Part shown: positions 52,004 to 62,844 of the stretch, in pieces
Layout of the letters: each line of letters starts with the position of its first letter
Position numbering within the stretch: the stretch's first letter is position 1
Source of the DNA: Cerrena zonata
Lineage: Eukaryota > Basidiomycota > Agaricomycetes > Polyporales > Cerrenaceae
Assembly: GCA_038087015.1 (NCBI GenBank)
Contig: JASBNA010000075.1
Span: 62,001-126,000, forward strand
DNA: 64,000 bases
Direction: 5' to 3'
Notes under the pieces: model-generated
What the model saw: the letters and a program-made list of their open reading frames with translations, nothing else
The model's database searches: none
What the model was told of the DNA's origin: nothing
Position numbers and translations under genes: made by a program

Positions 52004-54051
52004 ATGGGTATATTGACGAATGTTGATAAAGAGAAGATCAAGAGAGTGATTCCAAAGGCTAGTAATAAGATTATCGATGCTACCGTCGCTAGATTATATA
52101 TTGCATATCCAGAGCCCACTTCGTGGCAATACACAGGGTTAGTGGGTGCTATATGCTTAGTTGATGATTTGGTTGGGCATACATTTTTTCTCAAATTAGT
52201 TGATATAGTTGGACACCGAGGAGTGATTTGGGATCAAGAGATATATGTCGATTTCGATTATAACCAAGATCGTAAGTTTTTCCATACTTTTGAAATTGAA
52301 GAGTGTTTAGTGGGGTTATTGTTCGAAGATACCAATGATGCTTCTCATTTTTATAAAAGAGTTACTACTAGACAGAAACATGGTTCCAAACATACTGTTA
52401 ATAATAAAAATGCCATTGCTTTGAAAGAAAAGGCTGGTCCTCTGGGTCCAAATGCTCCGGGCCCAAGAGGTGAATACGTCGATGTTAATACTGCCCAGAG
52501 AAGCAGAAGAAGTAAAGGTATTTTGTATTACGATGACGTTCCTCCTCCCGAATGGCGACCACTATATGCTGAATTGGCTTCTGCTGGTATTTCAGAAGAC
52601 ATGATTGCTGATAATCGAGATTTTATAAAAAATTACATTGCTCAACAAGGTGGTCCGCTAGTAGGTTTAGAACCACCTATCCCTAGAAAATTTCAACATA
52701 AAACGGAACCTACAAGAGTTACATCTACTTCTTCACTCAAATCTTCCAAATCGAAAAAGGCACCACCTCCACCTCCACCTCCAGGCGGAATTCCCAGCCA
52801 TGAGTCTTCTTCGCTGCCAGCTCCTCCATCTACATCTCCATCGCCTACTCCTCCTATACGTACCACGTCCATTGCCAGTGCAAATGGAAGCTCGTCTGAT
52901 CTCGGCCAGGATTCTCCTGCTCCAGAGTCTCCTGCGACAACCAAAAGGGTCTTTAGGGTTCCTCCTGCTACCGCAATTGCCCCTCCAGTTACTTCCGGAG
53001 GTATATCTGCTCATAATCCTCCTTCAAACCAACCTTTAAACCAACCTCCAACTCAACCCTTTACTCAACCTTCCAGGCCTACCCCAGCTCCACCTCAGCA
53101 AACAGGTGGTTATGGAGTACCTCCTCAGCAAACCGGTGTTCATGGAGTACCCCCTCAGCCTACTCAACCAGCTACCCAAAGACAAGTTCCACCTCCACCT
53201 CCAGCCCGCGCAGGTGTTCCACCACCACCACCAGCCAGAGGTAATGTCCCACCACCACCACCTCCACGAGCAACTCCTCAACTGACAGGCGGTGGTGCTC
53301 CACCACCTCCGCCACCTCGAAGTGCTAGGACAAATGCAGCACCACCTCCACCACCTCCAAGAGCCTCAAGAAATGCTATTCCTCCTCAACATACATCTCT
53401 GGTCCCTCCACCTCTTCCTCAACAAGCCCATCAACCACAAACACCCGTGGCTCCTCCAGCTATCCCATCTCGTAACAGTATCCCACAGAGAAACCAACAG
53501 CCTCCACCGATCGCTGTTCCTCCTCAACAGACTGCTCCTACATCTGGTAGTACCGCACCACCACCACCACCGCCTTTACCACCCCAATCAACTGCTCCTA
53601 CCTCTGGTGGTGCAGCACCACCACCACCTCCACCATTACCACCACAAGCTGCCCCTACGTCTGGAAGTAGCGCACCACCACCACCTCCTCCACCATTACT
53701 ACTCCTGGTGGTGGAGCACCACCACCACCACCACCCCCAATGCCCGACCTTTCTAGTGACAGTGGATCTCTGGCACCGCTCCCTAGCGTGGACCCTTCTA
53801 GAGATGCCCTTTTGGCCTCTATAAGAGGTGCCGGTGTCAGTTCTCTTAAAAAGACCGATAAATCCCAATTAGAAAGACCCAATGTCTTACTACAAGAAGC
53901 AAAAGGTGAACCAGTAGCTCCATCTAGTACCGGGGGTGCAGGAGGTCCTCCTGGCCAACCAGGCTCGCTTGCTGATGCTTTAGCATCAGCTTTGAATAAA
54001 AGGAAGGGCAAGGTGGCTCGCAGTGATGATGAAGATGACGATGAATGGTAA
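52004..54051 (+). CDS. LAS17: Las17, yeast WASP, one frame break in the proline-rich region
   Basis: Activator of Arp2/3-driven actin polymerisation at endocytic patches. The N-terminal WH1/EVH1 domain (~1-135) shows ARLYIAYPEPTSWQYTGLVGAI and HTFFLKLVDI...WDQEIYVDFDY. A basic region and a long poly-Pro tract (~245-575, with PPQQTG repeats) bind SH3 proteins. Near 53692-53694 the frame slips: the continuous frame runs into LLLLVVEHHHHHH, whereas the other frame reads ITTPGGGAPPPPPPP, the WH2 motif DALLASIRGAGVSSLKK and the acidic end DDEDDDEW that contacts Arp2/3. One missing C fits. The corrected length is about 682 residues. ATG at 52004. Confidence 0.93.
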
Positions 54052-54233
54052 TTCTGTATATCAATTGGAATACATAGTTTTTTTAGTTCTTTGGAATTTT
54101 GCAATTTTCGGTGCGCAGAGCTCTTTTGATTTTTGTTGATTTTTTTTATTTGACTTTTTTCAATTTTTTTTTTTCAATTTTTTTGTAGTAGATCTCATCT
54201 GGCACTAAGAACTGGTCGATATATAATTCTAGA

Positions 54234-55265
54234 ATGTCAAAGACCCATTCCGAACTATTGAGTCTTATCGATTCATATCAAGAAGCTTTGGAATACTGGA
54301 CAAAGTGTTTAGAGCCTTCCAGCAAAGAGTTATCTCAGATAAAGGCTGCCAAAGTTGATGATCCATTAGAGGAATTATCTAAGTTATCTAAACTAATCAA
54401 AGCACATACGACCAAAGTTGGTATTATATTCAAGCCCGAAACTTTAAAGAACCAAAACGACGCTGCTTTTTCGACATTGCTGAAACTTTCTGAAACCATA
54501 ATTTTAATAGTGTCTATTATACCTCAATTGGATTCTAAAAAATTGTCACAAATTTATCAAGATGAATTAGTGAATGTACTTAGACTGATCATCCATGCAA
54601 ACGTCAATTTAGCGAAAGAATTGAGAAACTTATCAAGTGAAGATAGCAATGAAAATGAAAGTAATGATCGTTTAATATCGGTCGGACAAATATGGTCAAG
54701 CTGTGATGAATTACTGTCATTAATTCAAAAGGGACCATTGGGATATCTCTCTGACAAAACAAAACAAACTATATCGTTAATAGAAGATGGATTAGAAGAG
54801 TTTGAAGAATGGGCTGAAAATCCTGAAGATTTCGATGATGAAGATCCATTTGGATTCAGTGATGACGAAAGTGATGAAGAAGAAGAAAATCCGGCTGATT
54901 CAAAAGACGAGGAAGATGAGCCAAAGGATAAATCAAAATTAATAGTATATTCAAAGAAATGGTTATCAAAAATTAAGTTGATCAAACTATTGCTTAAATC
55001 ATTAGCGAAATCCTTACCGTCGAGTACCCCCGGTACTCAAATTGACAATATATATCAAGTGGAACGTCAATTGGTGAAATCTGTTGATCAAATAATCGTT
55101 GATCTAATGCTTGATCAACAAGTGGATGAAGAAACTGAAGAATATGCTACTCAAATTGACAAAGCATGTGCAAAGATTGTCAAAATTGTCAAACAGGCTA
55201 ATTCTAACGAAAATAAAATTAAATGGTGTAACGATTGGCATAGTAAGTACAATGAATATATTTAG
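54234..55265 (+). CDS. GCIP / cyclin-D1-binding-protein-1-like protein
   Basis: 343 residues, helical. An N-terminal bundle (LIDSYQEALEYWTKCL; LLKLSETIILIVSIIPQL) leads to the family centre GQIWSSCDELLSLIQKGPLGYL and VSLIEDGLEEFEEW-type helix, an acidic loop (~200-235), then IVYSKKWLSKIKLIKLLLKSLAKSLP and QIDNIYQVERQLVKSVDQIIVDL. That is the arrangement I know from the GCIP (CCNDBP1) family, whose role in fungi is poorly known. It lies downstream of LAS17 in the same direction and converges on the S-formylglutathione hydrolase gene with only 50 bp between stops. Confidence 0.65.
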   Translation: MSKTHSELLSLIDSYQEALEYWTKCLEPSSKELSQIKAAKVDDPLEELSKLSKLIKAHTTKVGIIFKPETLKNQNDAAFSTLLKLSETIILIVSIIPQLDSKKLSQIYQDELVNVLRLIIHANVNLAKELRNLSSEDSNENESNDRLISVGQIWSSCDELLSLIQKGPLGYLSDKTKQTISLIEDGLEEFEEWAENPEDFDDEDPFGFSDDESDEEEENPADSKDEEDEPKDKSKLIVYSKKWLSKIKLIKLLLKSLAKSLPSSTPGTQIDNIYQVERQLVKSVDQIIVDLMLDQQVDEETEEYATQIDKACAKIVKIVKQANSNENKIKWCNDWHSKYNEYI

Positions 55266-55315
55266 GCTATATAGATAAATACTATTCAAAATTTACTTTG
55301 ATTATTTACGGATAG

Positions 55316-56179
55316 TTATAAACCCAAATGTTTTGCATGAAATTTAGCATGATCTTCAGTGAAAGTACTGATGAAAAAGTACAGATGATCATAACCTTCA
55401 ACAACTCTTAAATCAACTTTACCTTTATAAGAAGATTCTTCAGCTGCTTTAACAAAGTTCTCTGGTTGTAATTGTTTATCTTTAGCATAGAAACCATCAG
55501 CTGCACCTTGATGAATCAATATATCTGGTTGATTTTCATGAGTGTATTCTTTAATTAAATGAGAAGGATCGTATTTCAACCATTCCAGTTTATCATCACC
55601 CAAGTAGTTACCGAAATTTTTTTCACCCCAAGGACAAGTAGAAGGATTAGAAATAGGAGCGAAAGCAGAAACTGATCTATATTTACCTGGATTTTTGAGG
55701 AAACCATTCAAAGCACCAAGACCACCCATAGAATGACCAGTAATTGAAATTTTGTCTTCAAAATCCAATTGAGGATATTCTTTAGCTAATTCACTCAATA
55801 ATTCTTTGTGTATGTATGAATACATGTTATAATTTTCAGACCATGGTTTTTGAAGAGAGTCAACGTAGAAACCAGCACCAGTACCAAAATCCCATGAATC
55901 ATCTTCACCTTGAATATTAGCTCCACGAGGAGAAGTATCTGGGAAAACAATGGCAAAACCGTACTTGCTAGCGAAGTATTGGAAGAAGGATTTTTCACTA
56001 GCATTATTTGGAGTACAAGTCAAACCTGATAAGTAGACTAAAACTGGAATCTTATCATTCTTAGATGGCGGGACAAAAACGTTCACATTCATGTCTGTTT
56101 TGGTTGATTTAGAAGGATGAGTAAGTTTATATAACTTACCACCGAATTGAGAGATTTGAGCATCTGTTTTAAAAGCCAT
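55316..56179 (-). CDS. S-formylglutathione hydrolase (esterase D)
   Basis: Hydrolyses S-formylglutathione to formate and glutathione, the last step of glutathione-dependent formaldehyde removal. 287 residues from ATG 56179 (MAFKTDAQISQFGGKLYKL, like human esterase D). Visible: PVLVYLSGLTCTPNNASEKSFFQYFA, FPDTSPRGANIQGEDDSWDFGTGAGFYVD, the nucleophile elbow SITGHSMGGLGALNGF, and the Asp and His of the triad in LIHQGAADGFYA and EGYDHLYFFISTF. The frame also opens at ATG 56236, adding MYFTNWPKQLIRKTHQIAK, a basic leader without acidic residues that could direct a second form to mitochondria. It corresponds to S. cerevisiae YJL068C. Confidence 0.93.
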   Translation of the reverse strand: MAFKTDAQISQFGGKLYKLTHPSKSTKTDMNVNVFVPPSKNDKIPVLVYLSGLTCTPNNASEKSFFQYFASKYGFAIVFPDTSPRGANIQGEDDSWDFGTGAGFYVDSLQKPWSENYNMYSYIHKELLSELAKEYPQLDFEDKISITGHSMGGLGALNGFLKNPGKYRSVSAFAPISNPSTCPWGEKNFGNYLGDDKLEWLKYDPSHLIKEYTHENQPDILIHQGAADGFYAKDKQLQPENFVKAAEESSYKGKVDLRVVEGYDHLYFFISTFTEDHAKFHAKHLGL

Positions 56180-56391
56180 TTTTGCTATTTGATGTGTTTT
56201 ACGAATGAGTTGTTTGGGCCAATTGGTAAAATACATAAAAAAAGGTGGAAATATATAGTCTAAAATAACTTGCTGCTTGAAAAAAAAAAAAAATCCGCTG
56301 GAGGGATTTTTTTACCTAAAGGAGCGCGGATTTACACTCAAGCATACATCATCACTTTTCAATATAGATATAAGATAAAAGACATACATAC

Positions 56392-57987
56392 TCAAATACT
56401 TAATTTATTCCTAGATTCATAAGGGAAAAGCACGGATAGGATAGCAGCAAGAAAGAAGAGTGCACCACTGATGTATATGGGATAAGCAGTGGTCAAGTCG
56501 GCATAAATAGCGATCAATGGAGCAAAAACTCCGAAGAGTCGGTTGCCTGAGGAAGAAAGACCATAGCCAGTACCTCTTATTGTAGTTGGAAATATTTCTG
56601 GAGTGTAAGCGTAAAGGACACCATACATTATAGCGGAAACAAAGCTGAAGGCACAATTCCAACCCAAGTAAGCATTAGAAGTTTTTGCAGTGGTACTACA
56701 GAATAGCACAACCCCGGTCAAAGCCAAAGAAATACTAAGCGTTCCTTTCCTTCCAATTCTTAGTTCAACCATGAAGCCAGCTAGAATACAAGCTGGAATG
56801 GCGACCACTGCCACTATTAAGGAGTTTCTGTATGTCTCACTGACGCTGAGAGGTTCGTTGGCATTACCTCTTTGTTCAAGGTAAGTCGGAAGAAAAGCAT
56901 TGTACAAGGGAAAAGCTAATCCAATAATTGACCATGTAAGAATCACCAAAGTTGAAGAGTAGGCAAGCTTTGGGGTGTGGAAGCACTGTTTTATATGGCT
57001 CAAGTCAAACTTTGCTAATTTTTGCATCAATAATTCGTTTTTTAAAAAATGAGAATTATCATGTTCTATAATTGGCTCTCCATCTAGTTCAAGACTATCA
57101 ATTTTTTGAAAATCTTCAATGGTAATATCAGTCGACGTCTTGTTTATTCTAGCTATATTTTGTAAAGCTGCAACTGCTCTATCGTCTCTGCCTCTTGCAA
57201 GATGAAAAGCTGGACTTTCTTGAACATCAAAAGCCAATCTAGCCAAAAAGAAAACTAAAGTTAATCCTCCTAAAGTGAATAAAAAGTATCTCCACCCTTT
57301 GTTGTTTTCTTTCAAACATTCAGTAGACGTATCATCGCATGAGAAGTTACTTATGAGAGCCCAACTTAATAAATTCGCAACCAATTGCCCTAGAGCCCAC
57401 CAAATTGTCATAACTGGCAAAAGCCACCTCTTTGATGTCGGAAGACTCTCAATAAATAGAGTCAGGTCTATGGGTAAGTTACCACCAACTCCACTAGACC
57501 AAAATGCATCAAATACTCCGATTGCAGCAAAGTTTGGTGATGCGCCGGCTACAAGACAAAAAGCCCCAGTAATCAAAAAGGTTAGATTAAAAGCCCATCT
57601 TCGACCGATTATATCTGCTGAAAGGCTCCAGAAAAATGCCCCAACTAAAAGCCCTAGATTCTGGGCCAATGTTAAATAGGGTGATTTACCCACCGGTGCA
57701 TGAACACCATCGACTTCGACTAATCTCAGAAGGATCAAACTTGTTGCTATGGGCATTGAATTATCATTAAAATATCCTAATCCAGCTACACAGAACAAAC
57801 AAAGCTGATACTTCCCAAAACCAATCTCATCAATGGCTTTGGAAACAAGCTTTGATTTCGCAAGATAAGTTTTGCTAAAGTCTCCTTTTTCAAACAACAA
57901 TTCATCATCTGAGTCAGAAACTTCATCTAACTGGACACTTGTGGCACGAGATTTGACCTGAGAAATGTCCGAATCAGCCTTCACCAT
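56392..57987 (-). CDS. SVOP-type major facilitator transporter
   Basis: 531 residues with about 12 membrane segments. It starts with a cytosolic acidic stretch (DEVSDSDDELLFEKGDF) and the subfamily hallmark AIDEIGFGKYQLCLFCVAGLGYFNDN. MFS signatures follow: FWSLSADIIGRRWAF (motif A), GVGGNLPIDLTLFIESLP, RKGTLSISLALTG and YAYTPEIFPTTIRGTGYG near TM11. The loop between TM6 and TM7 carries a polar insert (~290-330). The SVOP/SV2-like group includes organic-anion and nicotinate carriers, and fungal members are mostly uncharacterised, so the substrate is open. ATG at 57987, with T-rich repeats upstream. Confidence 0.85.
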   Translation of the reverse strand: MVKADSDISQVKSRATSVQLDEVSDSDDELLFEKGDFSKTYLAKSKLVSKAIDEIGFGKYQLCLFCVAGLGYFNDNSMPIATSLILLRLVEVDGVHAPVGKSPYLTLAQNLGLLVGAFFWSLSADIIGRRWAFNLTFLITGAFCLVAGASPNFAAIGVFDAFWSSGVGGNLPIDLTLFIESLPTSKRWLLPVMTIWWALGQLVANLLSWALISNFSCDDTSTECLKENNKGWRYFLFTLGGLTLVFFLARLAFDVQESPAFHLARGRDDRAVAALQNIARINKTSTDITIEDFQKIDSLELDGEPIIEHDNSHFLKNELLMQKLAKFDLSHIKQCFHTPKLAYSSTLVILTWSIIGLAFPLYNAFLPTYLEQRGNANEPLSVSETYRNSLIVAVVAIPACILAGFMVELRIGRKGTLSISLALTGVVLFCSTTAKTSNAYLGWNCAFSFVSAIMYGVLYAYTPEIFPTTIRGTGYGLSSSGNRLFGVFAPLIAIYADLTTAYPIYISGALFFLAAILSVLFPYESRNKLSI

Positions 57988-58386
57988 ATTGAATTCTCTC
58001 TTCTTGAATATGGAGTATATAAGGCCTTGTAAAAGAAAAGCTTTTAATGATTTTTAGTTTTTTTCAATTATTGCTTACTTATTCAAACTTTTTTTGATTA
58101 TTATTTTTTTTTTGATTATTATTTTTTTTTTGTTTTTGCCCTGCGGTTGCTCGCAGCTAAAATCGCTTATCGTCTCCACAAAACTCGTAAATAGGTACAT
58201 AAGAAGTTAAATACTCTGTATCCAGATCTACCCACCTATAGACTTACAGTGACATTAAACACAGTATTATGAATTTATTAATCTCTAAATTGTACAAGGA
58301 CAGAAAAATGAATAATGCGCAACGAAAGGAAAGGAAAATATTACACGGAAGAATCATTAAATGAAATGGTTTTATGAGGATGGGAT
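57988..58386. other. 399-bp intergenic region with T-rich tandem
   Basis: Holds a near-tandem TTTTTTGATTATTATTTTTT unit (58089-58130) upstream of the MFS gene and the 3' flank of the phospholipase gene. Nothing else is seen. Confidence 0.5.
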
Positions 58387-60311
58387 CTAGAATGATACGC
58401 AGAAGATGATGGAAGCTAACATTGCATAACCAGTCAATTTCATTAATTCATATGCATTGTTACCGCGTAAGACCAAAGACATAGCAGCAGAAACGGTTCT
58501 ATTACCGTTATCTTCATTACCATTGGTGGTACCACTAGTAGTGAAGTTAATGCCTGGAGTAGAATCATCGATTGTACCATCCCAACAGTATTTATCAAAG
58601 CATTTTTTACATTGATCAGATTGTTCAATACCTTGTCTTTCTTGTTCTCTTCTAATGATGGCACAACCAACACAAGCAGGCCAATCTTTATCTAAGGATT
58701 GATTTAATCTTGAAGCAACTTCAAACCCATTCTTAATCATACCTCTTTTTTCTTTTTCATCATAACTCATTTTGAAAGTTGAGGTATTAGACCAGTAAGT
58801 GAAAGGTCTATTAGCATTATAAACAATGAGAGGGGTATCATAAATAATTGAAGTATCGGAATTTGATTGATTAGTTCTTTTTAATAAACTTGTCAAATTT
58901 TTAGCTTCACAACCAAAGAAGGCTGGTTTAGCTGTCAAATTTAAATTACGAAAAGTTCTTTGATCTGGCACATAAGGGAATAAAGTACCATTACCTTCAT
59001 TCAAGAATTGACGTTCATAAGAAGCAACTAATGAAGTACCATTTGGCCAAGATTCATCAGTATCAGCTGAATTATCATAGGCAAAAATGACATCTACTTG
59101 ACGATCTCTTTGAAGTAAAGGATAAAGAGGAACATTTTGTAAATCTTCACCACCGTCACATAAATAAAGGGTATCATTATTTATGGTATGAACAGATTCA
59201 CCAAGATCACTTTTATAAAAAGGATTAGGTTTATAAACAGCAATATCATCATCATCATTTGAAACATCTTGTAAAATGGAATGAACAAGACTTTTAATGG
59301 TTGAACTTAATGAGGTGGTATTAATTTGTAAAATAAATTGATTAAAAAGAGATGAAGAGGTACCCATGATAAAACCAGCATTATCAAATCCACCAATACA
59401 AGTACCATTATTTTCACCATCTTTAACTGTGGTACCTAAATATTTAGTTTGAGTGAATTGATTCAAACTAGGATCCCAAGAACCAAACTCAAAAGGATTC
59501 ATTTCAAAAACTGTTGAATTACCACTTATAATACTAGTTCCAGGAACTCTGCCATCGGCTACTGAGATTGGGAAAGGCATTTCATGATTTTTAAATTGAT
59601 CATAATTTTGTAAATCAGACCAACAAAGAGCAGAACCATAATTTTCAGTTTGAGCGAAAAATTGATGAGATAAAGCTCTACCCCAAGTATCAGTAATTGA
59701 AACTTCGTATCCTGCATCTTCTTTATCATGAATATCATCATACAATGCTTTATAATATTTATAGGTTTTATAAGCATTCCAACCACCAACATTCATTATT
59801 GAATGTTCAAGATCCCAAATTTTACCATCATCCAAAATTTTTTGAACTGAGGTAAAATTATTCATTGAGATGGTACCTGTTAACCAATTACCGCCTGATA
59901 ACCCAGTAAGATAAGTGGATGCTTGTAATAATCCACCTAATCCAGATTTACTGGCTCCTTTGGTTCTATTGTCTAGAGCACTCAAGGCACCGGCACCCGC
60001 CAACATCGCTCTATAACCACCCCCACTAAAAGAAAGACCAACGTGGATCGATCTATTGGCTTTATTGTTGATGAAATCAGTAGCATTGAAATCATCCATC
60101 TTAGCCCATTCTAAAAAGCTTATCAAATTTTTATCAGTGACCTTATTACGGCCATTAATCCAATCTTTTTCATCCTGAGAAAGTGAATCTGCTTCTCTTA
60201 TTAAATCCTTATTATTTGGACAAGTGAGTTTCCCTGGGGCATAAGAATCGGTAGGAGACCACGCTAAAAGGCATGTAACCAAGAATGATAAAATCAAGAT
60301 TTGAATTTCAT
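58387..60311 (-). CDS. GPI-anchored phospholipase B, frame break in the signal peptide
   Basis: Secreted or wall-bound phospholipase B/lysophospholipase removing both acyl chains of phospholipids. The body is intact from 60297 to 58387: the cPLA2-like catalytic domain shows VGLSFSGGGYRAMLAGAGAL (oxyanion region), TYLTGLSGGNWLTG (nucleophile Ser) and LYLCDGGEDLQNVPLYPLL (catalytic Asp), many N-glycosylation sequons, and a Cys-rich end (CVGCAIIRREQERQG, CKKCFDKYCWDG) followed by a hydrophobic GPI signal (YAMLASIIFCVSF). The frame lacks an ATG. The ATG at 60311 reads MKFKS, and one extra A in the AAA run (~60302) makes MKFKILILSFLVTCLLAW, a good signal peptide. The total of 642 codons fits. Confidence 0.92.
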
Positions 60312-61345
60312 TTTTCGATTATGATGCAAAAAAAAAAAAAAAAAAAACACAATATATATATATATATAGAAAGACAAACTCTGGTGGTAATACAAAATCA
60401 ATAAGAAACAAAAGAATATCGAAAACCAAACAGAAACAACGGTTAAGCCTAGTTCAAGTCGATGGCTTGAGGTTTATTTCGTTGAAATAGTGTCACCTTA
60501 TCAGCCAAAGGAAATACGCAAAGGGTATTATAAACAAGTCAAATTTTCAAGTATATTAAACACGCTTAAGATAAGCTGATGGCAAGAAGAAGAATCACTT
60601 TGCTTTATATACAACACTGATCATCAAACCCGTAAAGTAAGATGCCGAATAAGAATGAAATTCTTTGATGGCTCAAGAGAGAAAAATAAAAAGGTTTAGT
60701 GTTATAAAAATAATACAAAAATGAAAAACAACAAAGAAGAGAAAGAAACAGAAACAATAAACTAAATCGAACAGAAAAATTTCAACCCAACTTAGACATC
60801 GGTCTGATTGGGCTACTGGTTATAAGCCGGTAGTGTTAAGTACGAGGCTCGACGATTTAAAATTAGAAACTCATTGACAGAACTATTATACCTTCCGTTA
60901 TTCCCTTATGGTATGGGACTGCGAGTAGGCTTAAAAAGCAGTGTGAGGGTTGCAATGGTGTATGCATTTGAATTTTCACTATCAAAACTAAGCCTGAGGT
61001 CACATTCAATTAAGCTTTAGTTAAACTTCGCTTTGTAAGTTTAAATAGAAACAATAGAGTCGAGTTCTTGTATTTGAATAGTTACAGCCAGTCATGCTCA
61101 TCCAATAGTCTCTCCTGTATGGGCTTGAAGTTGTCAACCCATCGCAGTCATACCACTGGAGAGCCTCCTACCGTTTTTCTTAGGCGTATTCATACTGAAT
61201 GAGCCAGCATTACTAAGTCAGTAGAGCGAATATTCAAAAGTATTTGCTCAAAGTTGGAACCGTTGACTGCTGCACTTTTCGGGACCGAGGTAAACCTTCA
61301 CTTTAGCTCCGTAAATTTTAAACTCCGTATCCCGGTCAGAAAACA

Positions 61346-61358
61346 ACCTCCGTACATC
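61346..61358 (+). promoter_or_regulatory. Rap1-like site 1 upstream of TVP38
   Basis: ACCTCCGTACATC, differing in one base from the 13-mer at 3631 and 7878; 17 bp before the second site. Confidence 0.45.
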
Positions 61359-61362
61359 TCTT

Positions 61363-61375
61363 ACACCCGTACATA
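61363..61375 (+). promoter_or_regulatory. Rap1 consensus site 2 upstream of TVP38
   Basis: ACACCCGTACATA matches the classical Rap1 consensus ACACCCRYACAYM. Tandem with the preceding site, the spacing (17 bp, nearly two helical turns) places both on the same face of the helix. Confidence 0.5.
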
Positions 61376-61512
61376 TCAAAAAGGAAAACACCCGTCAATC
61401 AGGTTTTTCGGGGCAGAAATCAGCCTTCACAGGCTTTAACGTTGACAGCATATCCTTTAATGATCACAATTTCGTTAACCTGATGTATTAGAAGAAGTCC
61501 GTTAAGTATCCA

Positions 61513-62636
61513 ATGCCACGTCTTCCTTCTGTATCAGACGTTGACTTAACCAGAAACGTGTTTGATTCTAGAGATCGAAACTCAATGATTGGTAAGTTTA
61601 AATCATTGACAGATGATTTTAAGCTGCTTGTTAATAATAAAGTTCAAAAATTCCAATCTTGGTATTATGAACAACCAAAATGGAAACAAATTGGTATAGT
61701 GATACTAGCAATAATTGCAATTATATTTCATATAGTCTTATTGGTTTTTTATAAAAAACTAATTGGTTCTTTACTGGTACTAGCCGATAAATGGCATGAA
61801 TTAAGTTATGGTCGATTACTCTTATTTACTTTGGTTTTCTTTGTTGGATTCCCACCTTTAATTGGGTTTCTGGCCTTGTCGATGTTGACGGGTATGGTTT
61901 ATGGTTTTCTTGGTGGTTGGCCAATTTTAGCAACTGCATCAATAAGTGGATCATTTGTTTCATTTTTAGTTTATAGATTTTTACTTCATAATCAAGCCGA
62001 AAGATTAATTAATTCAAATGAAAAATTTAGAGCTTTTTCTGAAATCTTAAAAGAAGATCAAAGTTTATTACTTTTAGTTTTGATTAGATTATGTCCTTTA
62101 CCTTACTCTTTATCGAACGGTGCTTTAGCTGCTGTTCCTAATTTACCAGCTTTAACTTATTTATTAGCTTCGGTTATCACTTCACCTAAATTACTTATTC
62201 ATACTTTTGTTGGTCATAAAATGAAAGAATTAGGTGACGATAAAAATCTTCTTCTTCCAAGGTTTTTGATATCATCAGTATAGTAATTACCGGTTTGGCT
62301 GCTTCCATTACCACTTACATTATCTATTCTCGTATGCAAAAAAAATTGAGAGATTATCATTCGGGTCTTGAAGTAAATGATTCGCTAATCTTTGGAAATT
62401 TTGGTGATGATGTCGAATCTAATAATAACGTCGAATTGAATTCTGCTGATTTCGATGCTGACAATTTTATCATTGAAGATGAAGATGAAGCTGATGTTCA
62501 ACCTCAATCGAAAAACCTTAATTCAAATAATGGTAATTCAAATTCTAATTATGACGAGCGTGAATGGGATTTAAATGATGATGACCTTGGTGCCGATGAT
62601 TTTGATACTTCTAAACGTGGTTATAGAGATCATTAA
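61513..62636 (+). CDS. TVP38: Golgi membrane protein Tvp38 (SNARE-associated/DedA family), one frame break
   Basis: Multi-pass late-Golgi membrane protein of the VTT/DedA superfamily. Visible: a short N-terminal cytosolic part, TM1 (IGIVILAIIAIIFHIVLLVFY), then the VTT domain with FFVGFPPLIGFLALSMLTGMVYGFLGGWPI, GSFVSFLVYRFLLHNQAERL, LLLVLIRLCPLPYSLSNGALAAVPNLPALTYLLAS and KLLIHTFVGHKMKELG. The first frame stops at 62283. One extra T in the run 62263-62267 continues as FDIISIVITGLAASITTYIIY, the last membrane helix, followed by an acidic cytosolic tail. The corrected length is ~374 residues, near the family norm. CTG in GFLALS lies where a Ser may be expected, a hint of CUG-Ser decoding. Confidence 0.9.
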
Positions 62637-62844
62637 TTTTTGTATATTACAGTACATTTACTTTTAAATCTAATATATTCATTTGTAAATACATACAAAA
62701 GAAGGAAAAAAAAATTACATAATATACAAGTGTAGTATCACCAAACCCAGGATATAAGAGAAACATACCAATACAACACAATGAATTTAAAATTAAAAAT
62801 ACAATAAAAGAATAAAACGAAATATTCAATAAACTTCTCCTCTA

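Larger units (their letters stand above)
60312..61512. other. 1.2-kb divergent intergenic region PLB / TVP38
   Basis: No gene supported. Contains an A19 tract (60329-60347), a short (TA)n run (60353-60368) and two adjacent Rap1-like sites about 140-165 bp before TVP38. Confidence 0.5.

Noticed and set aside
52693..53868. Several Gly/Trp/His-rich frames over LAS17
   Set aside because: Other-frame readings of the proline codons (CCA/CCT) in the SH3-binding region.
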